From Rachycentron canadum (lineage: Eukaryota; Chordata; Actinopteri; Carangiformes; Rachycentridae): a stretch of 64,000 nt of DNA. Shown one piece after another: positions 10,346 to 22,722 of the stretch. How positions within the stretch are numbered: position 1 is the first letter of the stretch; each line of letters opens with the position of its first letter. Made by a program: the position numbers and the translations under genes. The DNA lies in contig CM076650.1 in NCBI GenBank assembly GCA_038496675.1, forward strand, positions 25,336,434-25,400,433, written 5' to 3'. The notes beneath the pieces are model-generated. The model was not told the DNA's origin and made no database searches. It saw only the letters and a list, made by a program, of their open reading frames with translations.

Positions 10346-13300
10346 GATTCAACATAGGACATACAACATAATAACTGCATATCGCAAAGAAGAAAGTATC
10401 AACAAAATGTGAGGTTCATAAATTGTTGAGAAAATACTAGACTACTAGATGTAGCTGTTGGGGGCAGGCTATAAAAGAATTATTGGAGGGAGACAAAAAA
10501 TTGGAGTTTGGAGTTTTATTTAGTTGTATTCTGGAAAGAGATTTAATATGCAGAATATAACACAACATAAAGCAACGAGATTGCACTCTCCAATACTATA
10601 TAATAGCCACAAAGCTTAAAGGAGGAAAGGGAGGTGCCTGAGTTTTGTATGGCAGGTAAACCTTAAAAGGCACAAAATGAAGAACAGTCAGGAGGTTCAT
10701 GCCTGAGAATCAGCTCACAGGTTCATAAGAACTCAAAAGCTCAGAAAAAAATGCAGGATCAAGGATACTGTGAAAGACCCTTTAAATAACCAGATGGCCA
10801 GGAAAGAAAAGGAGCCATTTGCAGTCCCTCAGCTCTCGCTTAGAGCCTTGACATTCACAAGACACCTCTACCTCTCTTTGAAATGGATGGAATAGTCTTC
10901 TTTGCATTGTCTGATGCCTGTTTCCAAGTCCAATTTGATTTTGTTTAAGCGAGGTACAATTCTGTAGCTTTAGCATATAGACCGGAAGGAAAAATCACGT
11001 AATCCACATAACTGTAATGTTGCATACACAAAAATATGTTTTCAGCCGACTAATCCTCACTTTTTTTTCTTTTACACTTTAAAACAACTTAGTTTGCAAA
11101 CGGTAATGACGATACCCGGTTTAATCAGTTATAAGGTCACATCAGTTCAATCAGTTGACCTAATAGCACAAACAAGAACGTTGGTTGTGAAGGTTTTATA
11201 TTATCGTGCATCGACAACTTGCAAGCTGTTAAAAACTGCACAGAACAAAGATACTCTATAACAAGCATTGACCAATTTCAACATGATGTGTGCAACAAAT
11301 GCCTGCCATGTACAGTAATTCTCTCCTTTGAGTTGAGTGCGTTTCACCAGGGAAGATTACAGGACAGCTAGGACACTCTCTGCCCAAAGCCCTGTTGGAA
11401 AATACAAAAAGGAAACATTTATCAGAACAGGTGGCTAATCTAAATGGTCCGTACAGACTCCAAAAGTATGTATTTGTCATGCTTTCTCTGTTTATTTGGA
11501 ATAAGCACAGTTTTATAGGTAAATCCAGTTCAAAGTTTGTTGCAGATCCTTGCATATTTATGCGCACTCAAATGGTCCCACCCTTAAGGGCCTGTAGGGT
11601 ATATTTGTAGCCACATTAAATCCTTGAAAACACTTGTGCAATAATAAACATATTTAACTTTTTTTAGTAGTAGTTTTTTTTTTTTTATGTGACCTTGGTA
11701 TGTACAATGAAAGCAAAGAGGCTACATGTGCAAGTTGCTGCTGGTAAGTATGTCAGATTAAAAAATACCTAGAATGAATTAATTATTTTTTATTAATTAA
11801 TAAAGCCATTACAACTTTTAAATAATTTATTAAGCCTGCTTCAGTAGGGATACGAGCCGAAAGGGACAATGTAATGCATTCATTTTGTGCTAAATTCTGG
11901 AGTTAAGTTCTCCCGTGCCTCAGCCATACACATCTTGCCTCTGTGTTCCTAAAACTCATTTTCACAAAAGTATATTGATCCCATACAGACGCAGCCATGT
12001 CAGAGTTGTTACATCGGGAATTGGTTAATATCAGGCCTAGAGAAAGAAGTGAATGTGGTGGGCATAAGCCATAAGTCTGCACCTGCACAAATCATCTCAC
12101 TGCAGCTGCACACTGCTGATGTGCTAAAAGCAACCAGGCGAAAACATCACCTGACAGACCTGGGAAAGTGCAAATCAAACTTCGCTCTTGTTTAGATGAT
12201 GTAAAATCCCAAACTTACTTCAGTTTGTGACATGTATACTGGACTGATCTTTGTCCCTGAACAGAAAGAGCTGAGTTAAACGTTTGAATTTTCAATGGGG
12301 GGGGGCATACCACCTTTACCTTTATGAAGGGGACGTTTACTGTAACACAGCAATATAAACGGCAGCCTATTATATGTATTCGGACTTTTCGAGCTTTGTC
12401 AGCTGTGGAGAAATGTAGTAGAAACAGTGGAGCTTGGCACTGACTTGGCACTTTTGTTCAAGTAAATTCAAGTTGAATTTATTTTGACAATTTAAATTTT
12501 ATTTTTTTCGAAATACAGCGTTTAGTTGATTGATATTATTCCAATATATGAGTAAGACGGTAAGATAATGTGTTTAAAGCAACTTTTTAGAAAAATTAGA
12601 AAGAAATTGTATAGGTATAGTGTTAACATGTGAGTGTAAGTAAGTCTTCAAGGTTTTTATGTCAGTATGATATTTAAACCTGCAACAGCTTATTTATTTT
12701 GGTCACTTGAAGGCAGTGGAAACTTGTTGTGATCATAACCATGCTGTAGCCTCTTTAACACTGACATGGTGAAGCTCTTGACAAAAATTAAAATGAATTT
12801 TCAAAATTATCATTAATTTATGGCGATGTGTTCCTGGCCACATGATAAAAATGTAATTCCAAGATTCACAATCATTTAGTTCTTTTTCTAGTCTCTGTCT
12901 ACTTTAGGAAATATATGATGCTTTAGCTGCTAAATGCGTCACTATATTTATCATCTATAGTCTCATCTGCATATGTCTTGTGGGTATATGATTTTCACAG
13001 GAAAAGCTTGTGATGCCCACCGTACACTGTTTTTAGCAAACAGGAAGTGGAGCGTGTGAACAAACGGGGAGTGGCATATTTGAGCAACAGTTCTTTAGGT
13101 TCACCACAGTGACTTCTTTCACATTTGTTTTCACGTTGTCATTTGGTAAGTTATTATTATTAAAATCAATGATGCGTCTTATTATAATAATATTGCACAT
13201 GTAACCCCCATATTATTAGTCCTCAACATGTGCATGTAACAGAACTCATGGTCCTATAAGGCTGTGTGACTGTGTTTGATATTTTGCATTATGTCAGGTA

Positions 13301-15164
13301 ACAATTTTAATTAAATGGTGATGCCTATAATTAACAACTAATAGAATAACAAGCCTGCAAGCCTTGATGATCTTGTTGAATAATAATAGAACTAGGTGTT
13401 ACATATTCAGTAAGCAGCAATAGTTGCATTGCCAATCTGCTCATTAGCAAACTCACAGACTGCCCCTGCCCTCACTTGTAAAAGCATATTCAAATTAGAG
13501 CTACTGCTCAAGACACCAAGAAGCCTTTATCTAGTACTGTGGCATCCTTACCACACTGTGTGCCTGCCTTTCAGGGGAAGATGATAGAGCCTATAATCTA
13601 TCACAGATAATACTAACCACTTTCCCCCAGCAGAGCTGAAGAGGTGAACTATTTCCCCCTAAAGGGATCTTTTTAGAAGGCTTTAATATGTATGAAAACA
13701 TTCATCTTTTCTGTGTTGCTTGAGGATATCGAGAGTATCGATTTGGCAGAAGTGAATGGACAGTCGTTCTGTGGAAGTACTCTGAAGCTGGAGACATTTT
13801 CGGTCCACGTTGGCTGCAGGGCAGCTTGCGCTGAATACTGAATTTGTCTGTTTCATGACAAAGCTGAATTAATTAAAGCCTTGATTATTGCCTATTATTA
13901 ACGAGAAGGTATAAGTGGGACTCCCTCAACACTTTATCATTTGTAAAATGTGAAGGAGGGGTGGAATGGGATAACTTACACCATCTGTGTGTTCATTTCT
14001 AAAGTCAAAAACCCTGATTAGCCCTCTTGCTTTTAATTGGATTGGCACAGACTTTGGCTCTGAGTCCTGGTATCTTTGAACTGTTGTGCACATATGTGTG
14101 TGAGAAAGCACGTGCACAAGACAGGCAGAGGAAAAAAAAAGACTAAGAGTGCAAGCTGAAACCCAGGTCTAAACCTCTCAGATGGAACCTATGCAACTCA
14201 TTCGTAGTTTCCACCGTTCTTGAACAAAAGCAGAGGCTAAAAATGATATGTAATTCATTTCTATACTGGCTCACCGAGCCTTCTTTCAATGAATAATTAC
14301 AAATTAACGCTAAGTGAAGGACTAAGGCAGGGTGTCTATTTTTATGTGTGGCATCTCATTTAATTTGTTATTTTTAACCCCTTTTTCATGTGTCCACTGA
14401 CAACTCAACTAAGCAAGTGACACAGATACAACTATCACTGCGGCAGTGATAAACGAAGCAAAGAGGATACGCTGGAGCTAAATGTCAGACAAAGACATCA
14501 AAAAATACAAGCCAATTAGTGACTCTCCATTGATCTCCATCTGCTTGGAGACAGACAAAGGCTCACAAGGACACTTGTTCGTAACAGTAAAACTTCTGTC
14601 TTGCAGGGTAAAGTTTTCAAAAACATTTCTGTCTCTAAATTGCCTCACCAATGTCAGCGCTATGCACCTCAAAGACTTTGTCTTCGAGAACTGCCCACTG
14701 TAAGTATGCAAAACACGCAGAGGTCCCATTTTTATGCTGCAGCGGGGACACAGCTGAATGGTTTTCATCAGCCTTGTGAAAATGGCCACATGGCAGACCG
14801 TGGTGTCAGATTACAAAGTTTAAAATTGCTATATCTTAATGTATATATACTGTACATTGTGTGAATAAGCGTGTCCTTGTGCTGTTTACAAACCTCTTCA
14901 TAGGACAGGAGTTTTCCACCTAATCTTTCCTCCAGGGCAGGAGAGCAGGGCTCAGTCCACGCAAGATTGAAACCCTATAAATTCCCCGAGTGGCACTCAA
15001 CACTGACACATTTCTTAAATTTAATCAAGACGAACTGAATAATTCATGATCTTTTTATGTCATTGGTAATGTGGCAGTCATTCAGTTAGCCCAACTGCCC
15101 TGTAAACAAGAGAGAGAACAGTTCAAAATCGTCCTTACAGCTGAAGAGCAACATTGCGTCAAAG
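10346..15164. other. Long unassigned stretch
   Basis: No gene, tRNA or known transposon recognised in 4.8 kb. Low-complexity content: T run 11669-11687, G run 12297-12306, scattered AT-rich tracts. Frames up to 103 codons (11256-11567 minus, 14478-14789 minus) have no motif. Confidence 0.45.
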
Positions 15165-15188
15165 AAAAAAAAAAAAAAAAAAAAAAAA
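15165..15188. repeat. Poly-A tract
   Basis: 24 consecutive A. No retroposed sequence was recognised upstream. Confidence 0.9.
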
Positions 15189-15689
15189 CCTTATCAAGGT
15201 TTTAAGGTTTGAAATAATCACTTTTGAGAACATTCACAGTTAGCGAACATTTTGAAAGCACTATTGCCTGTTTGTGTTTCACTGAAGCCAGAATGGAGGA
15301 TTACGCCTCTATGTTTTGGCGTGTTATGGAGTAAGTAATCTGAGATGTGTTAGGTAAATTTTGAAAGCGTCGAATCGAAAAAAAAAAACCAACCAGTCCC
15401 CTTGAACGCGTGAAGTGCTGGAGTCAACGAGGCAGAGAGCGGAAAGAGACCGAGATTGTCCTTGTGATACCCAAAGACGTAAGACACATTCACAAGGAAG
15501 AACACATCTGAGATTAGAATAATGAACGTGAACAGCCAACATCACCATTGCTTAGTGCTGTCAGCAGGTTAGATTTGGTCGTTTTTGTTGAGAATGGAGT
15601 TAGTCACAATAACTTACTGCGGACGGGCTACTTGACCTAAGGTTGCATTCCAGGCAAAGCCAGGTTAGCTATAGCACTAATACGATGCT

Positions 15690-15800
15690 ACTTACACAAA
15701 CCAAACTTTACTCTGAATGTCTTGGATTTTCTGCGGCACGTCCACAAAAATTGCAGCACCCACCTTGTCGTGCCGACATCTTTGTTTTGATTTTTTAACC
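15690..15800 (-). other. Candidate short coding exon with splice donor (minus)
   Basis: A frame opening with ATG near 15800 (minus) encodes a basic, Cys-containing peptide (MVKKSKQRCRHDKVGAAIFV, then about 16 more residues). It runs into GTGTAAGTAG near 15692, a good splice-donor match. The product is not recognised. It diverges from the plus-strand ATG at about 15880 across a CpG-rich gap. It could be a first exon, a retroposed fragment or chance; low confidence. Confidence 0.2.
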
Positions 15801-16400
15801 ATGAGTGAAACGTTTTTACGCGCTGGAGGATGACCTCTGTTTCCGGGTACAGTCGAGAACCAAGCACTCCGTGTCAAAGATGGCAGGTGAGGCTGACGCA
15901 GGGGAGGTCGTGGGAGATTCAGAGCAACCAGCAGCGTGTGAGGAAGACTAACGGCAAGTTGGAAATCTGCAAGCTCGAAGGATTGCAGATGAGCAGGTAT
16001 CCTTACTAGCACTTTGTTGTCGGACCAACACAACCAATTCAAAATTCAGTAAAAGCTGTTTTATAATAATAAGTATTCAAGTTTGTTGTTTATTGCTTTA
16101 CAGGCCAGAATTTAAGGACTGGAATTGGAACAGTGGCGTCACCTGCTGGAGCCCTGACTGAAACATGACACTTGATGTTTGATATCTTACAAGACATCAT
16201 TTTTGTATTAATGGGTTTTTCATGCATTGCTTGTGTGGATATATTTATTATATGTGTATTTTATGTCTTATTTGCTTTTACATTATTATTTATGCGCGTG
16301 ATCTCTTTCTCTGACGGGTGAGTCCGGCTCTGCGCGTAGCAGCACATGGTGTCAGTCTTCTGCTTTGGCAGCGTAGCGGCGGTCCCACCATCCTATCACC
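15801..16400. promoter_or_regulatory. CpG-rich patches, possible promoter region
   Basis: CpG is scarce in most of the window but clusters at about 15815-15970 and again at 16290-16390. At about 15880 the sequence CAAAGATGGCAGG combines a YY1-like AAGATGGC with an ATG that opens a 23-codon acidic frame (MAGEADAGEVVGDSEQPAAC, then EED and stop), followed by a CAGGTATCC donor-like site near 15990. The divergent minus-strand ATG is about 80 bp away. This is promoter-like architecture by inspection only. Confidence 0.25.
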
Positions 16401-18245
16401 TAATAATTACACAGTTGTATATCAGTAACTGATAACATTTCACAGACTAAATGATAAATCAATGAATAACAAAAAAAAATAAAAGTTAAAAGTTAAATAA
16501 AAATAAATTCACCAAAGCTACAATTTTATTTTGATGGACAAGTTATGTTTCCTTCAAGTGTCATGGCGACACAATACGACAGATTAGTACTTTAACACAC
16601 CCAAAAATTTACAGTTTCAGATTTTTGCAGTCAAATCAGTTTTTTTTTTTTTACCGTCAGGAGTCACTGCTGGGACTTTTGAAGCAGGTCCACTCTCACT
16701 TCCTTTCTCCTCCAAAAAATGGAGGAGCGAGTAAATTTCGTTCACCTGCCGCGGCCCGTTTGTTCACCTGTCCCTCTCCGCTCTAGCTGGTGCTAAAGAA
16801 GCACCTCACTGTATGTACTGTCTGGAGGAATTTGTTGCCACTGTTAGGTCTGTAAAAGATATATATATAAGATAATCCAATTCAAATACAACTTTATGTT
16901 TCTCTTGTGGCTATTTGATGTTGCTGCTCTAGTTTGCTCTTGTTTGTCATTTGACAATGACCATGACAGCAGCCGCGCTTCCAAAAACTCTTTATATATA
17001 CACATGGACATGACAGTTATGATTATATTAACTTAGAAATGTGTTTATTTGGCTATTTTTAAATAATTTGGCTGACAGCATCAACGACAATAATTAAAAT
17101 CTAATAATAATAATAGTAATAATGATAATAATAATATATGAAGTAATATAATATATGATATGAACATTTCCTAAACCCTGTATTAAGCTGTATTATCCAG
17201 CCAGTTTCATGTGGCTCACCAACATCTGGCCCCCTGAAGAGTGATCCCAAGGCTGCTCTATCTCAGCCATTGCTCCCTCTGGCATGGTCCTCCCCTCATC
17301 TGCCAACCACACTGTTTGCAAATCTTCTGATACTCGCAGTAAAACACCCACTCATCCCAATTATATTCCTGTGACCTCGCCATTAAACCTTTCTGAAACC
17401 TGTGGGAAAGCATGCATAGCCTACTTTATCAGAAACCTTTTACCAGGCAAACTGTCCATTCTTGGGAATCTGACCGTGTCAGAGCTAAGTTGCATGCATA
17501 CAAAAATTGAGGAGGATTGGAAAACAGGTTGTACGTTACTGGCAATGGCGGTGGCAATCAAATGTAATGGAACAAGCCTGGGGATCAATACTAGTCAGTG
17601 ATCACAGACATACAAAGGTTGTTTAGTAGCAAGCAGCACTAATTGAAATCAATGGCTAATCTGATGACAGTTCTTAACCTTTACACCACTAAGGATTCAT
17701 AAGCAAGTGAGAACCATGATGGAGCAGCAGGCAGACTGTCGGCTCTGTGCAATTACTTTCCCCTGCAACACCTTTTTTTTCTGCTGATTCACACTTTCTA
17801 AGAGGCCTAACAAAGCCATTCAATGGGGTTACATTGCCTGGGATCAATATAGAAGAAGTACTAACACTCTGGTTTAATGGTTATTTTGCAGTATGTGGCA
17901 TATCATCAATAAAACCGTACAGGTAAATGAAATATGCATGTGGATGTCCATACCGCACATGGAAGGTCATTCAATTGGTAATTGAGTCACTCACAGAGGA
18001 AGAAGAAGTGTCAAATAAGGCCATAGTATCTTAATTAGATTCATATAGATGCCCATGGATCAGGTGAATGGCGTGTCCATCATCAATAGGACTGAACCCA
18101 ATTCACATGCAATTAAAAGAAGTGATTAAATTGTAGAGAGGCCATAGTACATTTTCTATGAATGGTGGTGAGAGCAAAAGACTATTCCAGAGTGAAATGA
18201 CGTAGTTTTGCAACACCAGGAGATGATTTGCTGTACACAACACAG

Positions 18246-18248
<3 letters not shown>
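16401..18248. other. Unassigned stretch
   Basis: AT-rich, with a further CpG-containing segment near 16730-16790 beside an 8-bp inverted repeat (CTCCTCCA...TGGAGGAG, 16711-16731). The 105-codon plus frame 17284-17601 has no motif I know. AT/TAA-rich low complexity at about 17100-17165. Confidence 0.45.
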
Positions 18249-18277
<29 letters not shown>

Positions 18278-18304
18278 CTGTGTGTGTGTGTGTGTGTGTG
18301 CGTG
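18249..18304. repeat. (TG)n microsatellite
   Basis: About 27 TG units with one TC and one CG interruption. Confidence 0.95.
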
Positions 18305-19099
18305 TTTAACATTAACATTATTAATCACAATAATGTTACTGCACACAGAACTGAATGATTTATAGTTCACATCAGAGCAGTCTTGAACTGTGACACAGAG
18401 ATTAGGTATGTAGGTAATGCGATCCTGTGTTGTAGCTTTTTGGTGTCATACGTGTCTTTATCAAAGCAATCTTTTATTTAGATTAGAGAGTCTTTTATTT
18501 CTTCATCATCTGAGAAGTCACATTTCCAAACAAGACAAGATATTCCATTTGCAGCAGCTGCTGCTTGGTGACAGCTAGCTTTCCACAAGGTCCTTGGAAA
18601 ACTACAAAAGAGGGATGTTTATACTATCAAAGTAGTTGGTCCCGTCTTGTCTCATTTAAAATCAGAACAGTGCGTCTGTATTTGAACAAGGCTTTGATTC
18701 ATGCACAGACACACTCCCTGATCCCCCAGTTTAATCCTTCCATTGGCTGGGACAAGGACACGTTGACAGTTTAAGACCTCTTCCCTCAAACTCTCTAAAA
18801 TAGTCCTGTTGACAGATCACAACATAGTCTCGAGGATTTAGAAACATGCTATTAATTAATCAGCTTGTAACAAGAAAACCAACTGGGTAAACACTCTAAG
18901 CAAGCGGACGTTTCCAGATCTGGCAGGTGATATTCCAAAAAGTTTTAGCTGCACTCGAGTTTGTTTAGCAATGTTTTTATAGCATGGAGTGTCCAACAGC
19001 ACCAAGTTGCTCTATTGATTATCGTTTTAGTTTTATCCTGCGGTCTCAGTTCTCCCTGACAATTGCTAATTCTCTAATCGTTTATTTAATAAATTCTTT
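18305..19099. other. Unassigned stretch
   Basis: Nothing recognised. Confidence 0.5.
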
Positions 19100-19394
19100 T
19101 TGAGGTCATGATGAAGCCAGATAAGACTAATTTAATGGTCAATCAAACTTTTAACTTATGAATTCAGACAAAACTGAAGTCAATGTTCTTGGTTTTTTAC
19201 ACCTCTGAAATACATTAACTGATTATATAATTAGTTAAGTTAGTTGAGTTACCTTAGCCTCCAGTGTTACAGTATGAAACCTTGGGGTTATTTTTGACCA
19301 GACATGAATCAAGTCTCAAGGACGAGACCATCCGAGACCTGTGCAATATTGTGAAAATTAGAAATATCCTGTCTTAAAAGGATGCTGAAAAAAA
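19100..19394 (+). mobile_element. L2-like LINE fragment (RT C-terminal part)
   Basis: Nearly identical to 23533-23816, which lies inside a longer L2-like copy. Readable pieces across frames correspond to the LINE block around KTEV...LGVIFDQ and RNIAKIRNILS. The two copies share the same internal deletion after GACATGAATCAAGTCTCAAG. No sequence before or after this block is recognisably LINE. Confidence 0.65.
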
Positions 19395-20316
19395 TGAAAA
19401 AAAATTAATATTCCTAACCACGATATGTTCTCTGAATACAGATCTTCATAGTCAAAACCTGTATATACCAACCAAAAAATTACCCTAAAAATCTTGGGTA
19501 AAATGGTGTTAAACTGAAATGTATTATATATTTTATATATTATGTCTTGGCTCACAGCAAAGTTACCAGCACACATTTCTTTTAGAGGTGAGAGTTAGTT
19601 TCTTAAACATAACATAAAAATGACAAAAACAAATTCAGTCACCATCCATGCTCCTTGAATGCAGATTGGTGCTTTACCTATGGTGGGGCCAGCCTGCAAC
19701 TTGCAAATGCAACTGTACAAGACGTGTGCTATGATTGCCACGATGGTCTGATCCAACCACTAAGGAAAGGCATACCTCTTGGTTTCTTGCATCAGTAGTG
19801 CATTATACTGTCGTAGCCAGATGGTTTTGTGGAAGCTGTGGAGGAAGAGGGACCAAAAAGATCCAACTGTCGTGGCAGTGGGTGTCAGTGCTTCCGTCCC
19901 CGCGGTGTAGATTGAGACAAGTCATGATGGTTGCTCGTTTAGCTTATGGCAGAGTGCTGCTTGTCCCTGGCCTGTGGAACCCCTATATCTTGTGAGCAGG
20001 CATCTGATGTCCAGTACACGTCCAAAATGCTGAAGTCTGGAGCTGCACAACTGGGGTTCACTCACATCCTGGTGTGTCCATCCATCTATCGACCAGTTGT
20101 CCCAACCATGCAGCTTCAGGTCTCATGCACAGGGTGAACTCCCTGTGCAGCTTAAAGGTATATTTGACAACTGATTCTGCCCCGCTCTGCACACTGATTA
20201 TCAGCTTTGCGATATTCTACTATGCTGTTAATTTCACAGGTGAAAGGTTAACCTGTGGCATACACAATTGATTACTCAATGCCGCAACCTATTTCTTCTT
20301 TAACTACTCTCTACTC
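19395..20316. other. Unassigned stretch
   Basis: Nothing recognised. Overlapping frames at 19735-20271 lack motifs. Confidence 0.5.
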
Positions 20317-20445
20317 ACACACATTTCCTGTATTTTTTGGTTCTATTCTACTAAAGACACCAACAAATAATTATATATATCGTTATAGTATTGATGAAAC
20401 AACAAATCTAAGAATGGCCTAGTTCTTTTGCACAGCACTGAACAT
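20317..20445 (-). mobile_element. Tc1-like element, right end only
   Basis: Matches the right end of the 34.7-36.1 kb element: ACACATTTCCTGTATTTT, then AAATAATTATATAT, then a terminus containing CTTTTGCACAGCACTG where the other has CTTTTACACAGTACTG. Same orientation. Sequence inward of 20317 does not continue into that element, so only the end survives. Confidence 0.6.
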
Positions 20446-22722
20446 TGCTGTTCCTCGAACTGCACTCTTCTGGACACAGATCTTGGATGTTGTCAGACAT
20501 CTGTATGTCCATATACTCACATCCAGTATCTCTGACTGCATTCAGCAGTAGGAGATATGCTGAGTTTTCTGTTATAGAAATAAAGGGAATTATCATTACA
20601 TGGAATATCCAATTCACCGGCCCATTTGAAGAACCAGCAGCCCTTGTGTTTTAGCAGACAAACAAGTTGCGAAAATGATCATTTCTCCCGTTGAGGAGAG
20701 ATAAAGTGCAGGGGGGGAGACGGCGCTGGTCTTTTGAAAAAGAACACATGAAGCACCAGAAGTCATCAACTGGAACTACACTTCAACTTGTATTTCTGAC
20801 TTCTTAGGTTGTACCAGGCAATCACCAACAAAGGGGGAAAAGCACACTCCGAGACCTGCACTTCTTAGCAATCAAGCTCCACATTCTCCAGCTCTTCAAC
20901 AGTGTTAGGCTAGGTAGCTAAGGAAAAAGCGGCTATGTTCTGGGCTCCAAACAATAAGGAGTGGAAATTGGATGGCAGTGTCTGTGCCCTCGAGTTATAA
21001 TTCTATTGCAAATTGTCTCTTTTGCCTCATTTCATTACCGGTGGGAGACTGTGGGATGATGTTCACAAAGAAGACGAAGAAATAGGTCATTTTACTACAT
21101 TGTGATCACTTGAGATGCACTCACAGTTATGAGTTAAATGATTTGTCCCGCCTGGCAATTAGTGAGCAATAATGAGTGCACCAAGATAAATAGATCGGTC
21201 ATCTTCAGTCAACATTATACAAGGGAAAAAGTTTCCAGGAAGAAATTCAATTTTAGTCTCAAATAAAATTATCCAATTTTTTTTTTTTACCTAATACCAA
21301 TAGCAACTTTTCTCTGCATGTCCTTCTGAACGATGTCACGCTTTCATTAAAGGACAGTAAGACTTAATCAGCAGGTCATCATTTATGCTCAAGAGATGGT
21401 CATCATCTGCTGCTTTGAATTATAATGGTCCAGTGCCAGTCCAACGATGATCAATGTCACAGTGCAGTGGAGTCTGACAGTGAGTACACTTGCTTTAATA
21501 TGGCAATTTTGTGATATTTATCGCTCACTGAGACAGTGCATAATCTCTTCATTTCTGCTTGTTGCCTTCAGAACGTCATAACTCAGAGAACGGAGCATCA
21601 ATTTGATGAACTATTGCATGTGTCATGATTATTGAAGTGGACCACTCATCCTATATGATCGCATCCAAAGAGGTAGTGAATATTTGAAAGACTCATAGCG
21701 CATAACACTCAAATGAAAGAATTTCATATTACAATGATTGTAGATGATAGAATAGCTGATTGCTGATAATATCATTGTGTCAGTCATTGGGGTTGGACTG
21801 AAATGCATATTATATCAATAATCTCCCGTTTAATGAGATGCATGTTACACATCTCCTCACTGTTTCACTCTACCTATCCCATATCTACTCTCCCCCAGGG
21901 GAACAGCCTTGGCATGTTTGATCATTATTGAATTTCCTTGTGTGTTTCTCTTAAATTAAACTTTTCGTATGAAATTTATTTGGTATATAAAAAGTTAATG
22001 CATGTTCAAAGTTTCCATTCACTTTCATCTGTTGAGGAAACAAAGTTTCTCTGTGCTAACTTTACATATCGGTTTAATGTCTAGATTAAGTATGATTAAA
22101 CATTTATGCAAAAATCCAGTGCCGGGCCCCTATTGATTGATTATATAAGGCAGTTTCATTGTTAGAGCAGGCAAATAGAGACCAATCACTACTCCAAAGC
22201 TAAAATGTGATCAAATTTAAATATATAACCCCAGTGTCATGTAATCCATTGCCATTTATCAATACAATGAAGGACAATTATCTCAGCTTTATATATACAA
22301 TGCAACCCTCATGTTGTTACTGCTACGGCCTTGTTGCATCCAACATTAGATGTCATGGCTTGTCTGTGATAGAAGGAGTCAGGAAGTCAAAGGATTTCAC
22401 AAAGGCCTCCTGAACAACAGAACCTCCTACTTTTCCTGTTTATTAGAAAGAAAAAAAGACTGTAGCCAGGTTGACAGACACTCATCTCTATATTGAGCCA
22501 TCTACCATCAGCCATCAGTAGTAGTGAGTTTATGAGATTCTTTACAAATAAAATCGAAATTATAAGAGAAAAAAAAAAAAAAAAAAACAGCATGACCATG
22601 TGTCACAGCTGACACAGATGTTCTGTCCAGTACAGTACCCTTGGAATCAACTGCAACACCTGATTTATAGTCTACATCTCTCCTATATATTTCTCTAAGC
22701 TTATATCAAAAGTCCATCTAAA
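20446..22722. other. Unassigned stretch
   Basis: No gene or transposon recognised. T run 21277-21288; poly-A 22569-22587. Confidence 0.5.

Noticed and set aside
17284..17601. 105-codon frame with several cysteines
   Set aside because: No known domain and no supporting context.
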